Positions 8,081 to 17,448 of a DNA stretch of 64,000 bases are shown here, one piece after another; the stretch's first letter is position 1, and the number at the start of each line of letters is the position of its first letter. Both the position numbers and the translations under genes were made by a program. The DNA comes from Alphaproteobacteria bacterium. Lineage in GTDB: Bacteria > Pseudomonadota > Alphaproteobacteria > Micavibrionales > Micavibrionaceae. Location of the stretch: assembly GCA_016757515.1 (NCBI GenBank), contig JAERIN010000001.1:62001-126000 (forward strand), written 5' to 3'. A model generated the notes under the pieces. It saw only the letters and a list, made by a program, of their open reading frames with translations, was not told the origin of the DNA and did no database searches.

Positions 8081-9955
8081 ATGGGGCGCTATGACGTCAT
8101 TGTGGTGGGCGGGGGCCATGCGGGCTGCGAGGCCGCTGCGGCGGCGGCGCGGATGGGCGCGAGGACGGCCCTGGTCACGCAGAGCCTGGCGCAGATCGGG
8201 GCCATGTCCTGCAACCCCGCCATCGGCGGCCTGGGCAAGGGGCACCTGGTGGCCGAGGTGGACGCCCTGGGCGGCCTGATGGGCCGGGTGGCGGACGCGG
8301 CGGGGATACACTTCCGCGTCCTGAACGCCTCCAAGGGCCCTGCCGTGCGCGGCCCGCGGGCCCAGATGGACCGCGCTTTGTACAAGCGGGCCATGCGCGC
8401 CGCCCTGGACGCGACAGAGAACCTGACCCTGATAGAGGGGGAGGCGGCGGACCTGCGCCTCGGCAAAAGTGTTTCACGTGAAACAATCCACAGGGCGCGG
8501 GGCGTGACCCTGGTGGACGGGCGGGAGGTGGCCGCGCCCACTGTGGTCCTTACCACCGGGACCTTCCTGCGCGGCGTCATCCACCAGGGCCCCGTCACCT
8601 GGCCCGCTGGTCGCCTGGGCGCGGACCCCGCTGTGCGCCTGGCCGAGACACTTGCGCGCCTGGGCTTCCCCCTCACGCGGCTGAAGACCGGCACGCCCCC
8701 GCGCCTGGACGGCCGCACCATAGACTGGGCGCAGACGGAGGCCCAGCCGGGGGACGCCCCGCCCCGGCCCTTTTCCGTGATGACCGGGCGCATTACAAAC
8801 CCACAGGTTTTGTGCCATATCACCTGGACCGGGCCCGCCGCGCACGCCCCCATCCACGCCGCCATGGACCGCGCCCCCCTGCACAACGGGCAGATCACCT
8901 CCGTGGGCCCGCGCTATTGCCCCTCTATAGAGGACAAGGTCGTGCGCTTTGCGGACAAGCCCCGGCACCAGATTTTCCTGGAGCCCGAGGGGCTGGACGA
9001 CCCGACGGTCTACCCCAACGGCCTGGCTACCTCCCTGCCGGTGGACGTGCAGGCCGCCATGCTCCGCGCCATCCCAGGCCTCGCGGGCGTGCGCGTGCTC
9101 CAGTGGGGCTACGCCATTGAGTACGACTACGCCGACCCGCGCGACTTGCTGCCCACGCTGGAAAGCCGGCGGCTGTCGGGCCTGTTCCTCGCGGGGCAGG
9201 TCAACGGCACCACGGGATACGAGGAGGCCGCCGCCCAGGGCCTGCTTGCCGGCGCGAACGCGGCGCTCAAAAGTGTTTCACGTGAAACACCCTTCACCGT
9301 CGCGCGGGACGAGGGGTACCTGGGCGTGATGGTGGATGACCTCATCACCCGTGGTGCGCCGGAGCCCTACCGCATGTTCACAAGCCGCGCGGAGTACCGC
9401 CTGTCGCTGCGTGCGGACAACGCAGACCAGCGTCTGTCGAACCGCGCGTTGGCCCTGGGCCTGTTGGGCGTGGAGCAGTCCGCTGTGTGGCGGGCCCGAG
9501 CTCACGCCCTGGACGCCGCCCGCGCGCTTGCGCGGGATCTGACGGCCAGCCCAGGGGAGCTGCGTCGCTATGGCCTGGCGGTGAATCAGGACGGACGGCG
9601 GCGGAGCGTGGCGGAGCTTTTGGCCTTCCCGACCATTGCCTGGGAAGACCTGGAGCGTTTGTGGCCGCAGCTCCGGGCCGTGGACCCGCACGCCCGCGCG
9701 CAGGTGGAGACCGATGCCCTCTACGCGGGCTATATGGGCCGGCAGGCGTCGGATATTGCGGCTTTCCGCCGGGACGAGGCCCTGGCCCTGCCCGCCGACC
9801 TGGACTATGGCACTGTGGGGAGTTTGTCCGCCGAGGTGCGCCAGGCGCTAGAGCGGGCCCGCCCACAGACCCTGGGCGCGGCAGGGCGCGTTCCCGGCGT
9901 GACGCCCGCGGCCCTCCTAGCCCTGCTCCGGCACGTGAAGCGCAAGACCGCATGA
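8081..9955 (+). CDS. mnmG: MnmG (GidA) tRNA-modifying flavoenzyme
   Basis: A 624-residue FAD/NADH-dependent partner of MnmE in wobble-uridine modification. It begins with the FAD dinucleotide fold [10 protein letters not shown], followed by [15 protein letters not shown], the catalytic-region motif RGPRAQMDR, and later [20 protein letters not shown] and the C-terminal tRNA-binding helical part. Two parS sites are read as SVSRET. It has its own promoter and overlaps rsmG by the four bases ATGA. Confidence 0.97.
   Translation: MGRYDVIVVGGGHAGCEAAAAAARMGARTALVTQSLAQIGAMSCNPAIGGLGKGHLVAEVDALGGLMGRVADAAGIHFRVLNASKGPAVRGPRAQMDRALYKRAMRAALDATENLTLIEGEAADLRLGKSVSRETIHRARGVTLVDGREVAAPTVVLTTGTFLRGVIHQGPVTWPAGRLGADPAVRLAETLARLGFPLTRLKTGTPPRLDGRTIDWAQTEAQPGDAPPRPFSVMTGRITNPQVLCHITWTGPAAHAPIHAAMDRAPLHNGQITSVGPRYCPSIEDKVVRFADKPRHQIFLEPEGLDDPTVYPNGLATSLPVDVQAAMLRAIPGLAGVRVLQWGYAIEYDYADPRDLLPTLESRRLSGLFLAGQVNGTTGYEEAAAQGLLAGANAALKSVSRETPFTVARDEGYLGVMVDDLITRGAPEPYRMFTSRAEYRLSLRADNADQRLSNRALALGLLGVEQSAVWRARAHALDAARALARDLTASPGELRRYGLAVNQDGRRRSVAELLAFPTIAWEDLERLWPQLRAVDPHARAQVETDALYAGYMGRQASDIAAFRRDEALALPADLDYGTVGSLSAEVRQALERARPQTLGAAGRVPGVTPAALLALLRHVKRKTA
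8470..8485. promoter_or_regulatory. parS site 3 (in mnmG)
   Basis: The perfect 16-base TGTTTCACGTGAAACA lies within mnmG and is read as VSRET. Confidence 0.95.
9274..9289. promoter_or_regulatory. parS site 4 (in mnmG)
   Basis: The perfect 16-base TGTTTCACGTGAAACA lies within mnmG and is read as VSRET. Confidence 0.95.
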
Positions 9956-10548
9956 CAGCGTTTCACGTGAAACACTTTGCGGCGTATGCGGCCCTGCTCC
10001 GGCGGTGGCAGGGGGTGATGAACCTCGTGGCCCCTTCCACCCTGGCGGACATAGAGGCCCGGCACTTTGCCGACTCCGCGCAGCTGGCTCCCCTTATTCC
10101 TCCCGGCGCGGTGGTTGCGGACCTGGGCTCTGGTGCGGGGTTTCCGGGCATGGTCCTCGCGCTCCTCCGCCCAGACCTGACAGTGCACCTCATTGAATCG
10201 GATACCAAAAAGGCCGCCTTCCTGAAAAGCGTTTCACGTGAAACACTCTGCGCGGGGGCGCAGGTCCATGCCTGCCGTGTCGAATCTCTTTACGACGCCA
10301 TTACTCCGGATGTGGTGACGGCCCGTGCGCTGGCCCCCTTGCCCAAGCTGTGCGTCCTGACAGAGCCCTGGGTGCGGCAGAACCCGGCGCTCATCGCCCT
10401 GTTTATGAAGGGCAAGACAGCGCGGGAGGAGATACGTCAGGCCGAGACGGTCTGGCGCTTTGCCCTGGACTTTGTCCCCAGCGCAACGGCAACCGACGGC
10501 GCGATTCTGCGCCTCACGCGCTTGACACGGGCCTCCGGGTGCATGTAG
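9952..10548 (+). CDS. rsmG: RsmG (GidB) 16S rRNA m7G methyltransferase
   Basis: A 198-residue SAM-dependent enzyme methylating a guanine (G527 in E. coli) in helix 18 of 16S rRNA. It shows the SAM-binding [17 protein letters not shown] motif and an [10 protein letters not shown] acidic loop. The start ATG overlaps the mnmG stop. The N-terminal MTAFHVKHF is produced by a parS site at codons 3-8, and a second parS gives VSRET at about residue 95. The protein is slightly shorter than usual relatives. Confidence 0.95.
   Translation: MTAFHVKHFAAYAALLRRWQGVMNLVAPSTLADIEARHFADSAQLAPLIPPGAVVADLGSGAGFPGMVLALLRPDLTVHLIESDTKKAAFLKSVSRETLCAGAQVHACRVESLYDAITPDVVTARALAPLPKLCVLTEPWVRQNPALIALFMKGKTAREEIRQAETVWRFALDFVPSATATDGAILRLTRLTRASGCM
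9959..9974. promoter_or_regulatory. parS site 5 (5' end of rsmG)
   Basis: CGTTTCACGTGAAACA spans rsmG codons 3-8 in a different frame from the others, read as FHVKH. Confidence 0.93.
10230..10245. promoter_or_regulatory. parS site 6 (in rsmG)
   Basis: CGTTTCACGTGAAACA lies inside rsmG, read as VSRET. Confidence 0.93.
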
Positions 10549-10550
10549 GG

Positions 10551-10566
10551 TGTTTCACGTGAAACA
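10551..10566. promoter_or_regulatory. parS site 7 (parA upstream region)
   Basis: The perfect 16-base TGTTTCACGTGAAACA lies 2 bases after the rsmG stop and 23 bases before the parA ATG. It is the only intergenic site of the cluster and could let ParB autoregulate parAB. Confidence 0.95.
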
Positions 10567-10589
10567 CTTTGGAGGTCTGCCTGCGCCGT

Positions 10590-11375
10590 ATGTCCCGTAT
10601 ACTCGCCATTGCTAACCAAAAAGGGGGGGTTGGAAAGACCACCACGGCGGTCAATCTGGCCACGGCCCTGGCCGCGACCAAGCAGCGCGTTCTGCTGGTG
10701 GACCTGGACCCGCAGGGCAACGCCACCACGGGCCTGTCCGTGCCCAAGCCCGCGCACGCCGCGGGGGGGGCTTACGGGGTCCTCATGGACGGCACACCCA
10801 TCGGGCAGGCCGTGTGCCGCACGAAAGTCCCGGGCCTGGACATCCTCCCGGCCTCGGCGCACCTGTCCGGCGCGGAGATAGAGCTTGTATCTATAGAAAA
10901 CAGAGAGAAAAAACTTAAAAATGCTCTTTCGGCCCCTGGGGCGTATGCGTATGTCCTGATAGACTGCCCCCCGTCCCTGGGCCTGATTACCCTGAACGCC
11001 CTGGTCGCGGCGCAGGGCGTGCTGGTGCCTTTGCAGTGCGAATTCTATGCCCTGGAGGGGCTGTCGCAGCTGACCCGGACCATCGACAGGGTCGCCCGCA
11101 GCCTCAACCCCGGACTGGCCATAGAGGGCGTGATTCTGACCATGTACGACCGCCGCAACCGCCTCTCAGCGCAGGTTGCCAGGGACGTGGCCCGGCACTT
11201 TGGCCCCCGGCTCTATCAGACCATCATTCCCCGCAACGTGCGCCTGTCCGAAGCCCCGTCCTTTGGCCTGCCGGCAATTGTGTACGACATGGCCTGCCCC
11301 GGCGCGCAGGCGTACATCCGCCTGGCCAAGGAGATGCTCCGCCGGGAGCGCGACATCCACAGAAAGGCTGCATAG
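10590..11375 (+). CDS. parA: ParA chromosome-partition ATPase
   Basis: A 261-residue Walker-type ATPase that moves ParB-parS complexes over the nucleoid. The deviant Walker A KGGVGKTT lies at about residues 10-17; [10 protein letters not shown] (A') and [10 protein letters not shown] (Walker B) follow. The ATG at 10590 is chosen because it begins the conserved [11 protein letters not shown] strand; GGAGG lies 14 bases upstream, a long spacing, and an upstream TTG would overlap that site. parB follows after 3 bases. Confidence 0.97.
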   Translation: MSRILAIANQKGGVGKTTTAVNLATALAATKQRVLLVDLDPQGNATTGLSVPKPAHAAGGAYGVLMDGTPIGQAVCRTKVPGLDILPASAHLSGAEIELVSIENREKKLKNALSAPGAYAYVLIDCPPSLGLITLNALVAAQGVLVPLQCEFYALEGLSQLTRTIDRVARSLNPGLAIEGVILTMYDRRNRLSAQVARDVARHFGPRLYQTIIPRNVRLSEAPSFGLPAIVYDMACPGAQAYIRLAKEMLRRERDIHRKAA

Positions 11376-11378
11376 ACC

Positions 11379-12242
11379 ATGACCGGAGACCCCAAAAAAC
11401 GTGGCCTGGGCCGGGGGCTGGACGCCCTTTTGGGCCCCGAGGAGGCTGCGAACGACGCCCGCACGACGCAGGTCCTGCCCGTGGCGGCCCTGAAGCCCGG
11501 TGCGCTGCAGCCCCGGCAGAGCTTTGACGAGGTGGGCCTGGAGGCCCTGGCGGCCTCCATCGCGGAGCACGGGGTGCTGCAGCCCCTCCTCGTCCGGCCT
11601 GCGGGGGACGGGGTGTACGAGATTGTGGCCGGGGAGCGGCGCTGGCGCGCGGCCCAGAAGGCCCACCTCCACGAGGTCCCCGTCCTCATCCGGGAGATAG
11701 CGGACGCCCAGGCACTGGAGATCGGCCTGATAGAGAACCTGCAAAGGGCAGACCTGGACCCGATTGAGGAGGCGCGCGGCTACACCCGCCTGATAGACCA
11801 GTTTGGGCACACGGCGGCGACCCTGGCGAAGGTCCTGGGCCGGAGCCGTCCGCACGTGGCCAACATGCTGCGCCTTCTGACCCTGCCCGAGGGGGTGCAA
11901 GGCCTGCTGGCAAAGGGCGCCATCTCGACCTCCCATGCGCGTGCTCTCCTGGCCGCGCCGGACCCGGCGGGCCTCGCGGAGCAGGTGGTCAAGGGGGGTC
12001 TGTCCGTGCGGGAGACCGAGCGCATGGCGGCCCGCGCCATGCGGGCGCGCGTTCCGGTGCCACCCCTGCCCGCGCGCGCGCGGGAGGCCACGGGGGTGGA
12101 GGCCCTGGAGGAGCTTCTGGGGCACCGCACCGGCATGGCGGCGCGGGTGAGAATCACCCCCTCCACTGGGGCCGGGCTTATGGTGCTGCGTTTTTCTGAG
12201 CTTGCGCAGCTGGAGGCCCTTTTGGACCGCCTGGCGGACTAG
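11379..12242 (+). CDS. parB: ParB CTP-dependent parS-binding protein
   Basis: A 287-residue clamp-forming centromere protein. The start KKRGLGRGLDALLG is the ParA-interacting N-terminal motif; the CTP-binding GERRWRA motif is at about 85-91; ENLQRADLDPIEEA and the helix-turn-helix for parS (LGRSRPHVANMLRLL) follow. The C-terminal part forms the dimerisation domain. Its 3' end overlaps the convergent ppa gene by four bases. Confidence 0.97.
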   Translation: MTGDPKKRGLGRGLDALLGPEEAANDARTTQVLPVAALKPGALQPRQSFDEVGLEALAASIAEHGVLQPLLVRPAGDGVYEIVAGERRWRAAQKAHLHEVPVLIREIADAQALEIGLIENLQRADLDPIEEARGYTRLIDQFGHTAATLAKVLGRSRPHVANMLRLLTLPEGVQGLLAKGAISTSHARALLAAPDPAGLAEQVVKGGLSVRETERMAARAMRARVPVPPLPARAREATGVEALEELLGHRTGMAARVRITPSTGAGLMVLRFSELAQLEALLDRLAD

Positions 12243-12769
12243 GCCTTCCGGGCCCGCTCCAGCGCCTCTTTCAGAAGGCCCCGGGCCGCCTCTGCCCCGT
12301 CCCAGCGGATGACCTTGGACCACTTGCCGGGCTCTAGGTCTTTGTAGTGTAAGAAGAAGTGCTCCACCTGCTGCAGGAATATCTGCGGCAGGTCCGTCGT
12401 CTCGTTCAGGCCCTCATACGCCGGGAACATCTTTGCTCCCGGCACGGCGATGATCTTCTCGTCCATGCCCCCGTCGTCCTCCATCATAAGGACTCCCACG
12501 GGCCGGGACGGGAGGACCGCGCCGGGGAGGATCGGCAGGTGCGTGAACACCAGGACATCCGTTGGGTCCCCGTCTCCGGACAGGGTGCCGGGCACAAAGC
12601 CATAGTGCCCGGGGTACATCATGGAGGTGTGCTGAAACCGGTCCACGAACAGGGCCCCGGAGGCCTTGTCCATCTCATATTTCACCGGGGGCGCGCCCGC
12701 AGGGTTTTCAACAACAACATGCACTTCTTGTGGGAAATCTGTTCCGGGGGAGATTTTTGTGATATCCAT
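12239..12769 (-). CDS. ppa: Soluble inorganic pyrophosphatase (family I)
   Basis: A 176-residue Mg-dependent enzyme hydrolysing pyrophosphate to phosphate, pulling biosynthetic reactions forward. It shows the family signature DGDPTDVLV with the metal-binding aspartates, YEMDKASGALFVDR and MMYPGHYGFVPGT. The ATG at 12769 gives the usual family length; a longer TTG start would add 11 residues without support. Convergent with parB, with overlapping stop codons. Confidence 0.96.
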   Translation of the reverse strand: MDITKISPGTDFPQEVHVVVENPAGAPPVKYEMDKASGALFVDRFQHTSMMYPGHYGFVPGTLSGDGDPTDVLVFTHLPILPGAVLPSRPVGVLMMEDDGGMDEKIIAVPGAKMFPAYEGLNETTDLPQIFLQQVEHFFLHYKDLEPGKWSKVIRWDGAEAARGLLKEALERARKA

Positions 12770-12822
12770 GGTGCCAATGGCCTTTCTTTTGCTTACACTC
12801 AAAACCGTGAAAAGGGCGCGCC

Positions 12823-13812
12823 GTGCTGGGAACCCTACTTAAAGGAGCCGGGGCCCGCGACGCAAGCCTGGAAGGAGCACCCCGCTACGCTATGGCCGCC
12901 ATGCACTTGAGCCTCTTGCGTGAGAAGATCATCGTCCGTGCTGCGGACGGCCCGCCGGGCGAGGGCGCTGCCCAGATCCTGGCCCGCGCGCTGAGCAACC
13001 GGCTGGAGATGACCCTGACCACGGGGGACTTCTCAGAGACCTTTGTCGTCCGGGCCCACACCATGCACCTCACCGCGCGCATGACGGCGGCGATTCTGCG
13101 GGAGTTCCAGGCCAGGGGCTTCCTCGCCCACCGTCTGCACGACCACCAGTGGGCCCGGATGTGGCAGGACTCCTGCGGGCCCTACGATGTGGCACACAAC
13201 CCGGAGCGGTGGTGCACCATTTACCATGACGGCGCAGCGATCTTTTCCTCTGACCCGGTCAACCCCCTTATCTCAGCCGTGGAGGGGCAACAGGCCCGCG
13301 CAGAAGCGTCCACGGGGTACGAACAGGCTATTTTCTTGGTGCAAGACGCCTTTGAGCAGGCCGGCAAGTCTGCGCAGATTGAGTATGACTCTAACATAGG
13401 CCTGGTGGCCGCCCTCGCGCCGGAGCAAGGGCGCTGCTCGCTTATTCTCCGGGGGTCGGGCCGCTCCACGACCTTTAACTTCACCACAACCCCGCGCCCC
13501 GGCGGGCCGCCGCGAATCACCATGTCTGAGTGCCTCGTCGGCTGCGCGGCCTTCCTGGAGGGCATACAGCTGGCCTTCACGGCGGGGCGCCTCCTGGGGC
13601 AGATGGACCGGGGGGAGTTTCCCCGCGTCGGGGGGGAGGCCAAGATCGTGGCGGCGGCCCGGCGTCGGCTGACGGACCTAAACCGGGAGATCGGGACCAT
13701 GGAGGCCCTCATGGCCGTCCGCTACCGCCCCGAGCGGCCAGAGTTCCAGCACCTCATTGTAGAGGTGCAGCAGCAGACCCGCCGGGCCCCCGGCGCGCGC
13801 CGTCGGCCCTAG
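12823..13812 (+). CDS. Conserved-looking hypothetical protein
   Basis: A 329-residue protein without a family I recognise. It has no clear signal peptide or membrane span and GC-rich codon use like its neighbours, so it is probably native. A GTG start is preceded by AAGGG with good spacing. The middle is a mixed alpha/beta sequence (CSLILRGSGRSTTFNFTTT) and the C-terminus a charged helix (RRRLTDLNREIGTMEALM). It is divergent from ppa (53 bases apart) and followed by an intrinsic terminator. Confidence 0.7.
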   Translation: MLGTLLKGAGARDASLEGAPRYAMAAMHLSLLREKIIVRAADGPPGEGAAQILARALSNRLEMTLTTGDFSETFVVRAHTMHLTARMTAAILREFQARGFLAHRLHDHQWARMWQDSCGPYDVAHNPERWCTIYHDGAAIFSSDPVNPLISAVEGQQARAEASTGYEQAIFLVQDAFEQAGKSAQIEYDSNIGLVAALAPEQGRCSLILRGSGRSTTFNFTTTPRPGGPPRITMSECLVGCAAFLEGIQLAFTAGRLLGQMDRGEFPRVGGEAKIVAAARRRLTDLNREIGTMEALMAVRYRPERPEFQHLIVEVQQQTRRAPGARRRP

Positions 13813-13893
13813 GGAGTCCTATCCACAAAGGGCCTTGTGGGCGGCGCACCAAATTTCTGGACTTTTGAAGTCCAGGGGGTGTAGTCTGCCCCC

Positions 13894-13922
13894 AGGCGGC
13901 GCGCCATGCGCGCCTGTTTTTT
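13894..13922 (+). terminator. Intrinsic terminator
   Basis: A GC-rich stem GGCGCGC (13898-13904) pairs with GCGCGCC (13908-13914) across a 3-base loop, with a run of T at 13917-13922. Two further hairpins lie just upstream: CCACAA/TTGTGG (13823-13840) and CTGGACTT/AAGTCCAG (13857-13875). It ends only 12 bases before the AGGAGG of the next gene. Confidence 0.8.
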
Positions 13923-13949
13923 AGCATATTGTGCAGGAGGTGCATAAAA

Positions 13950-14639
13950 TTGCCCGACGTTATTTTTGCCGGCCCCGCCGGACGGCTTGAGGGCCGCTAC
14001 TCTCATGCAAAGGTTGCGGGCGCGCCCCTGGCCATCGTGCTCCACCCCGCGCCAAAGCACGGGGGAGACATGAACAACGCCATGACGCGCCTTCTCTACC
14101 AAGCCTTTATGGTCCGTGGGTTTTCTGTCCTGCGGTTTAACTTCCGCGGCGTGGGCCGTTCAGAGGGGGAGTTCTGCGGCGAGGAGGGGGAGATCGCGGA
14201 CGCGGCCTCTGCCCTGGACTGGATGCAGGACATCAACCGCGCCGCGCCCTGCACCTGGGTCGCGGGGTACTCCTTCGGGGCCCTTGTGGGGATGCAGCTC
14301 CTCATGCGGCGGCCCGAGGTCGCGGGGTTTGTTTCCGTCGCCCCCCCGGCGAACCTGCATGACTTCACCTTCTTGGCCCCGTGCCCCACGCCCGGCCTCA
14401 TCCTCCAGGGCGGGCAGGACACCATTGTGCATGAGCCCGCCGTGGCGGAGCTGGCCCGCTTCATCCACGCGCAAAAGGGGATTGAGGTGGACTATCGCGT
14501 TATCTCCCAGGCGAACCACTTTTTCCACAACTGCGGCGAGGAGGTCATGCGCCACGTCCACGACCACTTGAACGCCGCCGGGGCGGGCCGCCGCGTCCCC
14601 CTCCAGGCCCAGCAGCAACGCCTCGCGGGGGCAGCTTAA
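13950..14639 (+). CDS. Alpha/beta hydrolase, COG2945-type
   Basis: A 229-residue cytoplasmic hydrolase of unknown substrate. It starts PDVIFAGPAGRLEGRY, the typical N-terminus of this alphaproteobacterial family. The nucleophile elbow GYSFGA (serine at about residue 110), the acid in GGQDTIV and the histidine in ANHFF form the triad. A TTG at 13950 is the start, because a perfect AGGAGG lies 9 bases before it and no ATG or GTG fits. The upstream intrinsic terminator leaves little room for a separate promoter, so expression may depend on read-through. Confidence 0.88.
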   Translation: MPDVIFAGPAGRLEGRYSHAKVAGAPLAIVLHPAPKHGGDMNNAMTRLLYQAFMVRGFSVLRFNFRGVGRSEGEFCGEEGEIADAASALDWMQDINRAAPCTWVAGYSFGALVGMQLLMRRPEVAGFVSVAPPANLHDFTFLAPCPTPGLILQGGQDTIVHEPAVAELARFIHAQKGIEVDYRVISQANHFFHNCGEEVMRHVHDHLNAAGAGRRVPLQAQQQRLAGAA

Positions 14640-14654
14640 AGAAAGGACAAAACC

Positions 14655-15482
14655 ATGGAGACCATCGTCCGCTGGACCAACCGCGTGGCCCTGTTTGTGG
14701 GGCTCGCCGTTGTGTACGTCGTGTTTGTGGCGCTGATGATCGAGGCCCTGGAACTCAGGGTCTTTAAGGAGCACACCTCAGACGTCCTGTTCGCCGCCAT
14801 ACCGGGCCTGTTCACGGTCATGGCCGCCGCCCTTGCGGTCGGCGTCTCGTTCAACCTGACCCGCATCGCGGACGCCCTGGCCGCCCGCCCCGGCGGCCCC
14901 GCCCCGGCGGCCCCGCGCGGGCCCGGCTTGATAACGCTCCTGGTCCTTGTGGCCCTCTTTCCGGCCCTCCTAGGCGGGCTGTACGCCGGGCACTGGTCCA
15001 CCCAGCATCAGCGCGAGCGCCTCATCACCCAGGCCGGGCAATCCCTGGTGTCTGCGCACAAGGAGGCCATAGACACATTCGGGCAGCCGACCTTTGCCTG
15101 GGACGCCATCAATGCGGCCTCTGACCGGATAAAGTTTCTGCAAAGTGTTGACCAGAATTTTCGGTCTGTTCAGGTGATTGTGCGCGATCAGGTTGAGGGA
15201 AAACCCGTGTATCTGCACATGGATGCCAAAGACGGCTGTCGCAAGGAGGACTGTGCGCCTGTGCGCAAGGTTGACTTTATCTATTCCACGTCCTCGCGGG
15301 AGCGGGCCTACCTGGAGCAGGCCTTTGGGGGGCAGGACATGACCCCCCGGTTTTTTTCCGACGGCGGGCGGTATGAGCTTTACCTGCCGGTTAGGACGGC
15401 CGGCGGCCCGGTCGTGGTACTGTACTTGTTCTCCCGTGAGCGCTACGGGAAGATAGGCTACGGGTCCAACACGTGGTCGTGA
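14655..15482 (+). CDS. Hypothetical membrane protein
   Basis: A 275-residue protein with membrane spans at about residues 10-32 (VALFVGLAVVYVVFVALMI), 45-70 (VLFAAIPGLFTVMAAALAV) and 95-115 (LITLLVLVALFPALLGGLYAG), then a soluble domain (about 120-275) rich in charged residues with a C...C pair (DGCRKEDCAP). No family recognised. AAAGGA precedes the ATG, 15 bases after the hydrolase stop, so the two are probably co-transcribed. Confidence 0.75.
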   Translation: METIVRWTNRVALFVGLAVVYVVFVALMIEALELRVFKEHTSDVLFAAIPGLFTVMAAALAVGVSFNLTRIADALAARPGGPAPAAPRGPGLITLLVLVALFPALLGGLYAGHWSTQHQRERLITQAGQSLVSAHKEAIDTFGQPTFAWDAINAASDRIKFLQSVDQNFRSVQVIVRDQVEGKPVYLHMDAKDGCRKEDCAPVRKVDFIYSTSSRERAYLEQAFGGQDMTPRFFSDGGRYELYLPVRTAGGPVVVLYLFSRERYGKIGYGSNTWS

Positions 15483-15506
15483 ACATCGTAGGAGCACTGT
15501 AGATTT

Positions 15507-15725
15507 ATGGCCACCCTTGCGGCAGAGGAGGTTCCGGCCCTCCAGCGGTATATGGAAACGCTGTTCGGTGCGGGACGGGTGGCGCTGAAGCTTCGCGGCC
15601 CCAGCGCACCGGACAGCGCGGAGGTCTTGGTCGCGGGGGAGTTCATCGGCGTGGTGTACAAAAACACGGAGGAGGGGGAGACCTCCTACGACCTGACCAT
15701 CTCCATCCTGGAGGAGGACCTATAG
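15507..15725 (+). CDS. DUF3126 small protein
   Basis: A 72-residue protein matching the alphaproteobacterial DUF3126 pattern: [13 protein letters not shown], an [16 protein letters not shown] strand pair and a C-terminal ISILEEDL. Function unknown. It ends 6 bases inside the convergent gltX gene. Confidence 0.85.
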   Translation: MATLAAEEVPALQRYMETLFGAGRVALKLRGPSAPDSAEVLVAGEFIGVVYKNTEEGETSYDLTISILEEDL

Positions 15726-17024
15726 CCCCAGGCGCGCCCGCGCCCGCTCTGGCCCGATGAGGGGGAGCAGCGCGGCCATCTCCGGTCCGTTGGTCCGGCC
15801 CGTGAGCGCCAGGCGCAGCGGCAGGAACAGCGCCTTGCCCTTCCTGCCCGTGGCCTGCTTCACGGCGTCTGCCCACTGCGCCCAGGTTCCGCCGTCCCAC
15901 GGGCCCTGCGGCAAGAGCACCGCGGCCTCCCGCACGAACTCTGGCTCCTCCACAACGGGCTCTATGTCTCCGTACACCACTGCGGCCCAGTCTACGGCTT
16001 CCCGCGCTCTCTCTATGTTCCCCCGCACAGCGTCCCACAGGGCCACGTCCACCCCTGCAGGCGCAGGCGCGTCGCGCAGCAGCCGCGCGTTCAGGCGCGC
16101 AAGCTCGCCCGCATCAAATTTCGGCGCGTTGCGGGAGAACTTAGCAAAGGCAAAGCTCTGTATCAGGGGCCCCATACCCGCGAACGCCTCTATGGGCTCT
16201 GACGTCCCCAGGCGGGCCAGCAGGCTCACCACCGCTGCGGGCTCCAGGCCCTCTGCCTCCCGCAGCTCCCGCACGGACAGAGAGCCCGCGCGCTTGGACA
16301 GCTTGTCGCCGCCCGCAGCCGTCACCAGGGGCAGGTGTGCAAAGCCTGGCGGCTCGGCCCCCAGTGCGCGGAACATTTGCACGTGGCCGGCGGTGTTGGC
16401 CACGTGGTCCTCCCCCCGGACGATGCAGGTGATGCCAAAGTCTATGTCGTCTACCACGCTGCACAGGTGATAGAGCGGGGAGCCATCCTCGCGGATCAGC
16501 ACAGGGTCAGACAGGTCCTTGGCCAGGAACCGCACGGGCCCGCGGATGGCGTCGTTCCAGGCGATCTCCCCAGGCTCGAGGTGAAAGCGCCAGTGCGGCC
16601 GGCGGCCCTGCGCCTCAAGCGCGCGTTTTTCCGCATCGGTCAGCGCGAGCGCCGCGCGGTCGTAAATCGGGGGACGCCCTGCGGTGAGCGTGGCCCGCCG
16701 TTTGAGCGACAGCTCCTCCGCCGTCTCATAGCACGCATACAGCCGCCCGGCCTGCTTCAGGCGCCCTATCTCCGCCTCATATCGCTCCGTGCGGGCCTTT
16801 TGGTTGGCCTTCTCGTCCCAGTCCAGGCCCAGCCAGCGCATATCCTCCTCAATCGCGGCCTCATACGTGGCCTGAGAGCGCTCTGCGTCCGTGTCGTCTA
16901 TGCGCAAGAGGAACGTGCCCCCAGACGCCCGCGCTGCCAGCCAGGTGACGATCGCGGTGCGGGCGTTGCCCACATGCAGATGGCCTGTGGGCGAGGGAGC
17001 GAAGCGAAAGCGGGGCGGTGTCAT
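15720..17024 (-). CDS. gltX: Glutamyl-tRNA synthetase
   Basis: A 434-residue class I synthetase charging tRNA with glutamate. HIGH-type motif [14 protein letters not shown] near the N-terminus, [11 protein letters not shown], and KMSKS-type DKLSKRAG at about residue 248. It is shorter than E. coli GltX and resembles the second GluRS of alphaproteobacteria, which may favour tRNA-Gln for the transamidation route; that specificity is not visible here. A TATAGT box lies 6 bases upstream of the ATG, with no Shine-Dalgarno. Confidence 0.95.
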   Translation of the reverse strand: MTPPRFRFAPSPTGHLHVGNARTAIVTWLAARASGGTFLLRIDDTDAERSQATYEAAIEEDMRWLGLDWDEKANQKARTERYEAEIGRLKQAGRLYACYETAEELSLKRRATLTAGRPPIYDRAALALTDAEKRALEAQGRRPHWRFHLEPGEIAWNDAIRGPVRFLAKDLSDPVLIREDGSPLYHLCSVVDDIDFGITCIVRGEDHVANTAGHVQMFRALGAEPPGFAHLPLVTAAGGDKLSKRAGSLSVRELREAEGLEPAAVVSLLARLGTSEPIEAFAGMGPLIQSFAFAKFSRNAPKFDAGELARLNARLLRDAPAPAGVDVALWDAVRGNIERAREAVDWAAVVYGDIEPVVEEPEFVREAAVLLPQGPWDGGTWAQWADAVKQATGRKGKALFLPLRLALTGRTNGPEMAALLPLIGPERARARLGL

Positions 17025-17210
17025 GGGGGGACTATAGGCCCACAGCGGGGGGCGGGGAAAGGCCGGGCCTGTGGCGCCCGCGCGACAAAAGTGTGCACGC
17101 GGAGCAAAACCCTATTTCCCAGAGCCCAACATTGCGCTATACAGGGTGGCGAAGGGCGCGTCCGCGCCCTCTGTAGTCACCAGAAACACCCACTGAAAGG
17201 GAAGAATACC

Positions 17211-17423
17211 ATGCAAAAACTCGCTCTCACTCTCGTCGCTGTCTCGGCCCTGGGCCTTGGTGCGTGCACCCTGGACGGCCACAACCCCGAATGGCAGGTC
17301 CCCTGCGGTTTGGAACGGACCGCGTGCGCCGAAAAGGCCGCCCCGGTCGTTGTGGAAACCGAAGTGGTCTATGAAGCCGTGGCGGTTCCGGAAAAAACAG
17401 TCTCTAAAGTCGTGCGCAAATAG
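17211..17423 (+). CDS. Small lipoprotein
   Basis: A 70-residue predicted lipoprotein: MQKLALTLVAVSALGLGAC has the lipobox LGAC with cysteine at residue 19. The mature part is short and ends in a valine/glutamate-rich basic tail (VSKVVRK). GAAAGGGAA precedes the ATG. A TATACA box at 17138-17143 could start a leader containing a GGGCGCG/GCGCCC hairpin. No family recognised. It sits between divergent gltX and downstream pyrH. Confidence 0.75.
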   Translation: MQKLALTLVAVSALGLGACTLDGHNPEWQVPCGLERTACAEKAAPVVVETEVVYEAVAVPEKTVSKVVRK

Positions 17424-17448
17424 TGCCCATGCCCTATAAGCCTTCGCC

